Shown here piece by piece: positions 11,208 to 18,906 of a stretch of 64,000 nucleotides of DNA (positions are counted from its first letter, which is position 1; every line of letters starts with the position of its first letter). This DNA is from Bradyrhizobium diazoefficiens. GTDB taxonomy: Bacteria; Pseudomonadota; Alphaproteobacteria; Rhizobiales; Xanthobacteraceae. The notes under the pieces were generated by a model. That model saw nothing but the letters and a program-made list of their open reading frames with translations, made no database searches and was not told the origin of the DNA. The position numbers and the translations under genes are program-made. The stretch covers positions 1 to 64,000 of the forward strand of contig NZ_CP067102.1 of the NCBI RefSeq assembly GCF_016616885.1, in the 5' to 3' direction.

Positions 11208-12323
11208 TTACTCCGCCACGCGCACAGACTTGTCGGCTACGGCCTCCGACCATTCGCCGACAACGCGGTCGAGATCGCAGAGATTCTGGTGCATCTGCTC
11301 CAGCGAGAAGCCGAGCGCGAAGAAGCGCTCCGCGGTGTCGCCGGGATGGCCGCGGATCAATCCATCCTGGCGCACCGCCGCGACCGCCTCGGAATAGTGC
11401 TGAAGCGCGACGTGCACGGGATGGATCGGCGGCGCGCCGCCGCCCTCGCGCAAGGCTTCGGCCGCGGATTTGAGGAAGCGCAGGATCGCCGCGCTGACTT
11501 CCGCCAGCGGGCCGGCGAGCCTGACCTGCACCTCGACCGGCAGCGGCACCACGGTGGCGCGGCCGATCATCACGACGTCGTGGCGCAGCCGCAGAATCGT
11601 GCGCAGCAGCGGACCGGTGTCGGGACCGCTCGACAGCCGCGCTGAACGCTCGCGCTCGGCCTCCGCACCGATCGCATTCATGCCCACCATGGCAGTGCCG
11701 ATGCCGTCCTGGATCCGGTGCAGCGCATCGTTGTCGCGGCCGCGGGTGAGGCCGGCGAGCAGTTCGGAAAACGCCTCCGCGATCAGCTCGAGCAGCTTCG
11801 CCGCGCTGGCGCGGATCTGCCGCACCGCGCGCGACGGCAGCACCAGGAACGAGACCAAGAGCCCGGTGATGGCGCCGACGGAGACCTCGCTGACGCGGTC
11901 GATCGCCGAGGCCATGGGATCGGCATGATGCATGCTCGGAAGCACGAGCACGATCACGGCCGTCACCGTTGCAGAGCTCAGGTTCGGATAGATCGCAGCG
12001 ACAAAGGCAAGCGGCGCGACGGCTAGCACCAGCAAGCCCAGAAGACCCAGTTCGCCGGAATAGGGAATCAGGATTGCGATCGCGCCACCATAGATCGCGC
12101 CGCCTATCGTGCCGAGCATGTAGTCGCGCGTCGCTTTGAGCGAGCGCCCGACACTCATCTGGGTCACGATGATGGAGGTGAGGACCGCCCAGAGCGGCAA
12201 CAACAGGTGCAGAGCGGTAGCAAGTGCATAGGCCCCGGTAGCCGCCACCGTGACCCGAACCGCCAGCCCCAATTGCGTTTTTCGCGACCAGACCCGGTCG
12301 AACAGCTGTCTTGCGAGTGCCAT
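11208..12323 (-). CDS. FUSC family (aromatic acid exporter-like) membrane protein
   Basis: The 371-residue product has about six N-terminal membrane helices (roughly residues 20-180: ALHLLLPLWAVLTSIIVTQM, GAIYGGAIAILIPYSG, LGLLGLLVLAVAPLAF and others) and a long cytoplasmic helical C-terminal half. This is the arrangement of fusaric acid resistance and ArAE-type exporters. The conserved LTSIIVTQMSVGRSLKATRDYMLGT region, read in two parts, matches the family. It lies on the minus strand upstream of the VOC gene (110-base gap) and is divergent from the MmgE/PrpD gene. Substrate is unknown. Confidence 0.82.
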   Translation of the reverse strand: MALARQLFDRVWSRKTQLGLAVRVTVAATGAYALATALHLLLPLWAVLTSIIVTQMSVGRSLKATRDYMLGTIGGAIYGGAIAILIPYSGELGLLGLLVLAVAPLAFVAAIYPNLSSATVTAVIVLVLPSMHHADPMASAIDRVSEVSVGAITGLLVSFLVLPSRAVRQIRASAAKLLELIAEAFSELLAGLTRGRDNDALHRIQDGIGTAMVGMNAIGAEAERERSARLSSGPDTGPLLRTILRLRHDVVMIGRATVVPLPVEVQVRLAGPLAEVSAAILRFLKSAAEALREGGGAPPIHPVHVALQHYSEAVAAVRQDGLIRGHPGDTAERFFALGFSLEQMHQNLCDLDRVVGEWSEAVADKSVRVAE

Positions 12324-12445
12324 CGTCAATCGTCCTGGTCCAGTCCTCGTAACCGGCCAAAAGCATAGCTGATGCCCGCGGCCCCAGGGCCGCTTGAAAG
12401 GCAAAATCACCCCGCCTAATTTGCCGGCCAAAACGAGGAAACACG

Positions 12446-13816
12446 ATGGCTCACGAAACCGCAACGCTCGCCGCCTATGTCGCCAACCTGAAATTCGCCG
12501 ATATTCCGGCGGAGGTGCTGGATCGCGCCAAGGTGCTGACGCTGGATTTCCTCGGCAGCGCCATCCGGGCGCGGCGTGAGGCGGAATCGACCCCGTCGAT
12601 CCTGAAGATGCTGGAAGCGCTCGCGCTCGACACCAAGGGCGACTCCACCGTGTTCGGCGATGCCAAGACCTGGACACCGGCGGTGGCCGCCCTGCTCAAC
12701 GGGGCGCTCGGCCATTCCCTCGATTTCGACGATACGCACGCGGATTCCTCGCTGCATCCGAGCGCGCCGGTGGTTCCGGCTGCGTTTGCCGTCGGCGAGA
12801 TGGTCAGTGCCTCCGGGCGCGACGTGCTGACCGCGATCGTCGCGGGCTATGAGGTCTGCTGCCGGCTCGGCAACGCGCTCGATCCGACCTCGCATTATGC
12901 GCGCGGCTTCCATCCGACCGCGACCGCCGGCACCTATGGCGCGGCCGCGGCGGCGGCAAAACTGTTCGGTCTGTCCGAGACGCAGATCATCGCCGCCTTC
13001 GGCGTCGCCGGCAGCCAGGCCGCGGGCTCGCTGCAATTTCTGATGAACGGTGCCTGGAACAAGCGTTATCAGGTCGGCGCCGCCGCGATGAACGGCGTGA
13101 TCGCCGCGACGCTGGCGCGCAACGATTTCGTCGGCGCGACGGAATCTGTCGAGGGCAAGCACGGCCTGCTCACCGGGTACACCGACGACCCCCATCCCGA
13201 CAAGGCGGTGGCCGGGCTCGGCAAGACCTACGAGACCATGAAGATCGGCGTGAAGCCTTATCCGAGCTGCCGCTACACCCATGCCGCGATCGATGCGCTG
13301 ATCGCGATGCGGCGCGAGCACAATCTGACGCCCGACCAGATCAAGCGCGTCGAGATCGGGTTGCACCGCAACGGCATCACGCTGACCGGCGATGCCGCCA
13401 CCAAGCGGCATCCGACCTCGATCGTCGGCGGCCAGTTCTCGATGTTCTTCACCGGTGCGCTCGCGCTCGACCAGGGCTCGTTCGGCTGGGACGACTACAA
13501 CCGCTTGGGCGACGCCGCGATCGACGCGCTCGCCGACAAATTCGACGTCGTCCAGGATGACCGGCTCGAGGTCGGCCGCACCCACCCGTTCGGCGCCCGC
13601 GTCAGCATCACCACCGATGATGGCGTGCATGAGCGACTCTATGCTGATCCCTCGGGCGAGCCGACCTCGTTCCCAGATGCGCAGGCGATGCAGCAGAAAT
13701 TTCTGACGCTGGCGCGGCCCGTGCTGAACGCGCGGGCCGACAAGTTCGCCGATGCGATCATGACGCTGGAGCGGTTCGATCGCGTGGCGAATGCGACGGA
13801 GCTGGGGCGCCAGTAG
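12446..13816 (+). CDS. MmgE/PrpD family protein
   Basis: MmgE/PrpD proteins include 2-methylcitrate dehydratase, cis-aconitate decarboxylase and related dehydratases and isomerases. The 456-residue product has the typical start (TLAAYVANLKFADIPAEVL), the NGALGHSLDFDDTHADSSLH active-site stretch (about 89-108), HPTATAGTYGAAAAAAKL (about 155-172) and PYPSCRYTHAAIDAL (about 271-285). It lacks a prpB/prpC neighbourhood, so a true 2-methylcitrate role is not supported and the substrate is open. The gene converges with the serine hydrolase gene, four bases away. Confidence 0.9.
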   Translation: MAHETATLAAYVANLKFADIPAEVLDRAKVLTLDFLGSAIRARREAESTPSILKMLEALALDTKGDSTVFGDAKTWTPAVAALLNGALGHSLDFDDTHADSSLHPSAPVVPAAFAVGEMVSASGRDVLTAIVAGYEVCCRLGNALDPTSHYARGFHPTATAGTYGAAAAAAKLFGLSETQIIAAFGVAGSQAAGSLQFLMNGAWNKRYQVGAAAMNGVIAATLARNDFVGATESVEGKHGLLTGYTDDPHPDKAVAGLGKTYETMKIGVKPYPSCRYTHAAIDALIAMRREHNLTPDQIKRVEIGLHRNGITLTGDAATKRHPTSIVGGQFSMFFTGALALDQGSFGWDDYNRLGDAAIDALADKFDVVQDDRLEVGRTHPFGARVSITTDDGVHERLYADPSGEPTSFPDAQAMQQKFLTLARPVLNARADKFADAIMTLERFDRVANATELGRQ

Positions 13817-13820
13817 CCGC

Positions 13821-15248
13821 TTAATTCGCCCCCGCGAGCTTCCCCTTCTCGTGCGTTGTCGCAACGACATCTCGGACAAGATCGAATACGCCATCGGCCT
13901 GCGGCGGCACGTTTGGTGAGCGGCCGAGGCGCACGATCACCAGGCGCTCTGACGGGATGATGATCGTGTACTGGCCGATCGTGCCCTTGGCGAAGAAGGC
14001 GTCGCGCGGCCAGCCGTGGTCGACGCGAAATTTTGCGCCAAAGCTGTCGCCCTGGTTGGTCCAGAAGCCGGCGCCGATGCCGACCCAGGCATTTGGCGTC
14101 GCTGTCGCCGAATAATTCACCCAGCCTTCGGGCAGGATGCGCTTGCCGCCGGCGATTCCGTCATTGAGATAGAGCTGGCCGAAGCGCGCCCAGTCGCGCG
14201 CAGATGCGAGCATCTTGCTGGAGCCCTCGATCGTGCCGGCGCCGTCGAGCTGGAGCGTGACGTGGCGCATGCCGAGCGGCGCGAACAACTCGCGGTGCGC
14301 AAAGCGCAGTGCATCCTCGGGTTTGCCGCCGGCGGCATTGCGGATCAGATGCGCGAGCATGATGGTGTTGCCGTCGTGATAATTCCACACCGTGCCCGGC
14401 GCGGTCGCGAGCGGCACGGTTTCGGCATAGGCGGCCATGTCGTCCTCGGCGAATTTCATGACATTGACCGGCTCGAGCGCGGAGCCGAGCGAGGCCTGCA
14501 ACGAGCTTCCGAGCGCGATGCCTGCGGTGTGACGCAGCAACTGATCGACGGTGATGGCATGACGCGGATCATCAGGATTTTGCCAGGCGGCAATTGGCGC
14601 CGGCCCGTCGAGCTTCAACTTGCCCTGGCGCACGAGAATGCCTGTCAGCGCCGACATCACCGACTTCGTCATGGAGAAGCCGAGCAGCTGCGTCTCCGGC
14701 CCGACGCCATCGGCATAGCGCTCGGCGATGATGCGGCCGGCCTTCATGACGACGATCGCGCGGGTGCGCCGATAGGGCGGCCGCGCGGGCTCGGTGAAGG
14801 CACGGTCGAGCGCGGCGGACAGTCCCTCGCTTTGCGGCGGCACGAGCCCCGGGCCGGCGATCTCGGGGAGCAACGCGGGCTGCTTGTCATCGGATGGCAA
14901 CGCCACGTCAGCAAACGCGGCGCCGTGCTCGAGCGTACAGCCGAGCCCCTCGCGATAGACCGCATGGCTGCGGCCAATGCCGAACAGCGTCACCGTGACA
15001 TCCTTGCGGGCGCGATCGACCTGAAAATCCATCGCCCAGGTCAGGAGGCCCACGCCCGGCATCGCATCGGTGGTCTCGGCGAGGTTGCGGCTGGGATCGA
15101 GGCCGGAGACGAACGTCTCCGCGCAGAGCGTGTCGGCGATGAATCCGGTGGCAACCTTCGGCACATCGCGGGCCCGCGCTACGCCGAGCGCGAGACCGGC
15201 ACAGGCGATGGCGGTGGTGAGGAGGATGATCTTGCGGCGGCGGGTCAC
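13821..15248 (-). CDS. Serine hydrolase, penicillin-binding/class C beta-lactamase-like fold, secreted
   Basis: The 475-residue product starts at a GTG (complement of 15246-15248) with a basic, hydrophobic leader (RRRKIILLTTAIACAGLAL) ending in ARA, consistent with a Sec signal peptide and periplasmic location. The nucleophile motif SMTK appears in GFSMTKSVMSALTG, the tyrosine motif in WNYHDGN, and a late HGW replaces the usual KTG. These features fit the 6-aminohexanoate-dimer hydrolase/esterase branch more than true beta-lactamases. The membrane AraC regulator lies directly upstream on the same strand. The substrate is unknown; a D-amino-peptide, ester or amide is likely. Confidence 0.85.
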   Translation of the reverse strand: MTRRRKIILLTTAIACAGLALGVARARDVPKVATGFIADTLCAETFVSGLDPSRNLAETTDAMPGVGLLTWAMDFQVDRARKDVTVTLFGIGRSHAVYREGLGCTLEHGAAFADVALPSDDKQPALLPEIAGPGLVPPQSEGLSAALDRAFTEPARPPYRRTRAIVVMKAGRIIAERYADGVGPETQLLGFSMTKSVMSALTGILVRQGKLKLDGPAPIAAWQNPDDPRHAITVDQLLRHTAGIALGSSLQASLGSALEPVNVMKFAEDDMAAYAETVPLATAPGTVWNYHDGNTIMLAHLIRNAAGGKPEDALRFAHRELFAPLGMRHVTLQLDGAGTIEGSSKMLASARDWARFGQLYLNDGIAGGKRILPEGWVNYSATATPNAWVGIGAGFWTNQGDSFGAKFRVDHGWPRDAFFAKGTIGQYTIIIPSERLVIVRLGRSPNVPPQADGVFDLVRDVVATTHEKGKLAGAN

Positions 15249-15394
15249 GGGCTTTCTCCGGCTTCGGGGCGTATGCCGAGAGGAAGCCGGATGCGAGCGA
15301 TCCACGCTCGCCGGATTTGGAAATCCGCCTCGTCGAAACTGATCGGGGTTAGCCGATTCCAAAATTATCCTGTGATTTCAATAGCCTAAAAAAT

Positions 15395-16459
15395 CTAGAC
15401 CGCGTCGGCGTTGAGCCGCCGATATTCCGTCGGCGTCACGCCGGTCACCGCCTTGAAGGCGCGGTTGAAGGGGCCGAGCGACTGGAAGCCGGCATCCATC
15501 GCGATGGTGATGACGGGAACTTCGGCCTGCGACGGATCGGCCAACGCCGCCTTGGCTTCCTCGATCCGGTGGTTGTTGAGAAAGACATTGAAGTTGCGGT
15601 AGCCCAGCCGCTGGTTGATCAGCCGCCGCAGCCGGTATTCGGGGATTCCGAGCTTTGTGGCGAGCGTGCCGATGCTGATATTGTCGTGGCGATAGATGCG
15701 CTCGTCGGCCATCAGCCGCATCAGCGCATCGACCAGTTTCTGATCCGCGCTGGAATCCCCGGCAACGGCGGTCGGGGCGGGAAGGTTTGCCGCGGCTTCG
15801 ACGGGCGCCGGAAACAGATCCGCGGCATTGACCTGCATCATCGCATAGCAGATCGCGGCGACGATACCGGCGAGAACGACCGCGTTCGCGACATTGGCGA
15901 TCGCGGCGTTATCCCTGCCCCATATCGATATCTGCAGCAGCACATTGACGCCGCCATAGAGCAAGGCTGCGCTGACGATGAAAACCCGCAAATTACGCCG
16001 GCGCTCGACCAGATCGGCCGACCAGGAGGTCATGGTCTGGGCTATCGCCAGCACGATAAAGCAAAGCGCCAGCAGATTGACCGCGATAATAGCCGGCCGG
16101 CCGTGGACCGCCGGGGCGATCCACAGGCAACTGACAAAACTGTAGGCCGAGACCGCCGCCCAGATCAGCGCGTGCCACCAGCGCGGCACGAATGAATCGT
16201 CGAGCAACGCGCGCGTGAACAGCCACAGCACCACGGCATCGCCAGTCGACAGCGCGATCAGCGGCGCACGCCATATCGAAACCGGCGCGGTCGAGCCGAT
16301 CTCCGAGGTGACGGCGTGCGCGATCGTCCCCAGCGCCAGCGCGATGGTGAGGCGTCCCGCCACGCTATGGCGGAAGTCGCGCAATAGCGAGGCCGCCAGC
16401 ATCAGCAGCAGGGCCACGGTCGCGGCACGCAGGGCAAGTTCCGTTGCGGCAAATGTCAT
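15395..16459 (-). CDS. Membrane-embedded AraC-family transcriptional regulator
   Basis: The 354-residue protein has about seven hydrophobic helices in residues 1-205 (for example ATVALLLMLAASLL, AVVLWLFTRALL, AIIAVNLLALCFIVLAIA, AVVLAGIVAAICYAMM) followed by an AraC double helix-turn-helix domain in residues 245-350 (ISIGTLATKLGIPEYRLRRL; FQSLGPFNRAFKAVTGVTPT). This layout implies a regulator held in the inner membrane that senses a signal there. It sits 146 bases upstream of the secreted serine hydrolase on the same strand, which suggests that gene as a target; this is inference. Confidence 0.87.
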   Translation of the reverse strand: MTFAATELALRAATVALLLMLAASLLRDFRHSVAGRLTIALALGTIAHAVTSEIGSTAPVSIWRAPLIALSTGDAVVLWLFTRALLDDSFVPRWWHALIWAAVSAYSFVSCLWIAPAVHGRPAIIAVNLLALCFIVLAIAQTMTSWSADLVERRRNLRVFIVSAALLYGGVNVLLQISIWGRDNAAIANVANAVVLAGIVAAICYAMMQVNAADLFPAPVEAAANLPAPTAVAGDSSADQKLVDALMRLMADERIYRHDNISIGTLATKLGIPEYRLRRLINQRLGYRNFNVFLNNHRIEEAKAALADPSQAEVPVITIAMDAGFQSLGPFNRAFKAVTGVTPTEYRRLNADAV

Positions 16460-16760
16460 CGGGCGATGCGATCGGTCGCGGTTGCAATCAGCCGAACATC
16501 GTTCGTTGCGCCGGCTTTTTCAAGGACCATCCGTGCAGCAGGGTTAGCGGCGTCTCATTCTCCGCTGTCATCGCCCGGGCGATCCAGTACGCCGAGACGG
16601 CAGTGATTGAACCGATGGGCTGCGGCGTACTGGATGCCCCGCCTTCGCGGAGCATGACAGCGGAGCGGGGCATGACAGCGGAGCATGAGATCGGCCTTTG
16701 TCGCGACGACAATGCAAAATCCTGCTACGATCGGCCCAAGAAATTTAGAAGGAGTCCACC
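16460..16760. other. Intergenic region between AraC regulator and pirin gene
   Basis: This 301-base gap holds a palindromic repeat (16561-16682, listed separately). The last 25 bases before the pirin gene include a good ribosome-binding site, AAGGAG (16748-16753). The two genes are divergent, so the promoters of both should lie here, but I do not see clear -35/-10 pairs. Confidence 0.6.
16561..16682. repeat. Palindromic extragenic repeat, CTGTCAT...ATGACAG family, copy 1
   Basis: Outer inverted ends TCCGCTGTCAT (16561-16571) and ATGACAGCGGA (16654-16664) enclose an inner pair GATCCAGTACGCC and GGCGTACTGGAT. A duplicated tail repeats GCATGACAGCGGAGC (16653-16667 and 16671-16685). Further copies of the family lie at 18707-18810, 28325-28429 and 61386-61527. 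Confidence 0.8.
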
Positions 16761-17678
16761 ATGAGCTGGCAGCCCTCCAACGATCCCGTGCTCGGCGATC
16801 CCATGTCCTGCGACGCGCTCGATCTCGTCATCGTGCCGCGCACCCGCGATCTCGGCGACGGATTCGCAGTGCGGCGCGCGCTGCCGCATGGGAAGCGGCA
16901 GATGGTCGGGCCGTTCATCTTCTTCGATCATTTCGGCCCGGTGCAGTTCGTCTCCGGCAAGGGCATGGACGTGCGGCCCCATCCGCATATCGGGCTTGCC
17001 ACCGTCACCTATCTGTTCGACGGGTCCATCATGCATCGCGACAGCGAGGGCAACGTGCAGGAGATCGCGCCCGGCGCAATGAACTTGATGACGGCCGGGC
17101 GCGGCATCGCGCATTCCGAGCGCACGCCGGATGCGCAGCGCGCCTCGGGCCAGCAGATGCTCGGCCTGCAAAGCTGGATCGCGCTGCCGGCCGGCTCCGA
17201 AGAGATCGATCCCTCGTTCCAGCATTATGCGGCGGGCGATCTGCCGATGATCTCCGAGCGCGATTTTACCGCGCGGGTGATCGCCGGATCCACCTTCGGC
17301 ATCACCTCACCGGTGAAAATGGTCTCGCCCTGGTTCTACACCGAGGTTACGGCGGTCGCCCGCGCAACCGTGCCGCTCGACCCTGACCATGAGGAGCGCG
17401 CGATCTACATCGTCGAGGGCGAGGTCGAGATCGCGAACGAACGTTACGAAGGGCCGCGGCTCCTGATCTTCCGCCCCGGCGACCGCATCACGGTGAAGGC
17501 GCTCAAGGCGACGCGGATGATGTTTCTCGGCGGCGATGCTTTGGAAGGCCCGCGCCACATCTGGTGGAATTTCGTCTCCTCCAGCAAGGAGCGGATCGAG
17601 CAGGCCAAGCAGGACTGGAAAACCGGCCGCTTCGCCGCGGTTCCGCAGGAACATGAGTTCATTCCGCTGCCGGAATAG
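16761..17678 (+). CDS. Pirin family protein
   Basis: Pirins are bicupin proteins; some bacterial members act as quercetin 2,3-dioxygenases and others modulate enzymes or transcription. The 305-residue product keeps the metal-binding N-terminal cupin motif: GPFIFFDHFGP (about 50-60), RPHPHIGLATVTYLFDG (about 73-89) and the late HSE in GIAHSERTP. The C-terminal pirin domain ends in WWNFVSSSKERIEQAKQDW, a family hallmark. A strong AAGGAG lies eight bases before the ATG. The substrate or partner cannot be inferred. Confidence 0.93.
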   Translation: MSWQPSNDPVLGDPMSCDALDLVIVPRTRDLGDGFAVRRALPHGKRQMVGPFIFFDHFGPVQFVSGKGMDVRPHPHIGLATVTYLFDGSIMHRDSEGNVQEIAPGAMNLMTAGRGIAHSERTPDAQRASGQQMLGLQSWIALPAGSEEIDPSFQHYAAGDLPMISERDFTARVIAGSTFGITSPVKMVSPWFYTEVTAVARATVPLDPDHEERAIYIVEGEVEIANERYEGPRLLIFRPGDRITVKALKATRMMFLGGDALEGPRHIWWNFVSSSKERIEQAKQDWKTGRFAAVPQEHEFIPLPE

Positions 17679-17770
17679 GCTAATCCGGTTTTCGGCCGTG
17701 CCATCAGGCGCGGCCGGATGTCCTGTCTTGAAGCCTTCTGCCCGAAAGCCAAGTCTACGAAAGCCTTGCG

Positions 17771-18685
17771 ATGACCACGATGCTCTCCAGCGACCTGCCC
17801 CTGACCAAGATCGGGCGCGGCAAGGTGCGCGATATCTACGCCGTCGACGACGACCGCCTGCTGCTCCTCACCACCGACCGCATCAGCGCCTTCGACGTCG
17901 TGATGGGCGAGACCATCCCGATGAAGGGCGCGGTGCTGACCCAGATCAGCGCGTTCTGGTTCAACAAGCTCGAAGGCGTGGTGCCGCATCACATGATCAG
18001 CGCCGACACCGACGAGATCATCGCAGCCGTGCCGGCGCTGAAACCGCATCGCGGCGAGATTCTCGGCCGCTCGATGCTGTCCCGCCGCACCACCGTGTTT
18101 CCGATCGAATGCGTGATCCGCGGCTATCTCTCGGGCTCGGCCTGGAAGGAATATGCTGGCTCCGGCACGCTGGCCGGCGAAAAGCTGAAAGCCGGCCTCG
18201 TCGAGAGCGAGAAGCTCGAGCCGTCGATCTTCAGCCCGGCGACCAAGGCCGAGACCGGCCATGACGAGAACATCACCATCGCCAAGATGCGCGAGGTCGT
18301 CGGCGACGAGGTCGCCTACACGCTCGAGATCATGACGCGGGCGATCTACACGCTCGGCGAGGAGTTGGCGCGCGAGCAGGGCATCATCATCGCCGACACC
18401 AAGTTCGAGTTCGGCCGCGACAAGGACGGCCGCATCATCCTGATCGACGAAGTCATGACGCCGGATTCGTCGCGCTTCTGGGCGGTCGATGCCTACAAGC
18501 CCGGCCAGCCGCAGGCGAGTTTCGACAAGCAGCCGCTGCGCGACTATCTCGACGTCGAGCGTCGCGCCGGCCGCTGGAACGGCGACGCCCCGCCGCCGCC
18601 GCTGCCGGCGAGCGTGGTGGATGCAACCAGCAAGCGGTATCTGGAAGCGTATCGGCGGGTGACGGGGACAGAGCTGAAGATTTAG
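17771..18685 (+). CDS. purC: Phosphoribosylaminoimidazole-succinocarboxamide synthase
   Basis: PurC joins aspartate to CAIR using ATP, the eighth step of de novo purine synthesis. The 304-residue protein belongs to the longer SAICAR synthetase type. It shows GRGKVRDIY (about 15-23), the TDRISAFDV motif (about 35-43), the [16 protein letters not shown] loop (about 116-131) and the [10 protein letters not shown]...[14 protein letters not shown] segment that binds ATP-Mg. It stands alone here, separate from other pur genes. Identification is secure. Confidence 0.95.
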   Translation: MTTMLSSDLPLTKIGRGKVRDIYAVDDDRLLLLTTDRISAFDVVMGETIPMKGAVLTQISAFWFNKLEGVVPHHMISADTDEIIAAVPALKPHRGEILGRSMLSRRTTVFPIECVIRGYLSGSAWKEYAGSGTLAGEKLKAGLVESEKLEPSIFSPATKAETGHDENITIAKMREVVGDEVAYTLEIMTRAIYTLGEELAREQGIIIADTKFEFGRDKDGRIILIDEVMTPDSSRFWAVDAYKPGQPQASFDKQPLRDYLDVERRAGRWNGDAPPPPLPASVVDATSKRYLEAYRRVTGTELKI

Positions 18686-18706
18686 CCGCGCTGTTGCCAC
18701 TCGCTC

Positions 18707-18810
18707 TGTCATCGCCCGGCTTGACCGGGCGCCCAGTATTCCAGAGGCACCAATGGAATACGGAGAGGCTGCGGGGTACTGGATTCCCCGCTTTCGCGGG
18801 AATGACAGCG
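18707..18810. repeat. Palindromic extragenic repeat, CTGTCAT...ATGACAG family, copy 2
   Basis: The element runs from CTGTCATCGCCCGG (18707) to CGGGAATGACAGC (18798-18810). It carries a GCCCGGCTTGACCGGGC hairpin on the left and TTCCCCGCTTTCGCGGGAA on the right, plus an inner TATTCCA...TGGAATA pair. The copy at 28325-28429 is essentially the same element in the opposite orientation. Confidence 0.8.
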
Positions 18811-18906
18811 GTGGGGCGCCGCAGCAAAACTGTCGGATACTTCATATTTGCAAGAATTCTGTTGCGCTAGGCTCGCAGTCGTCTACCTCTCCGGACAGGT
18901 ATTTTC

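Noticed and set aside
10693..12444. VOC gene as a 583-residue fusion protein
   Set aside because: The extra part is out of frame with, and antisense-like shadow of, the FUSC gene on the same strand; the VOC start at 11097 gives a normal protein.
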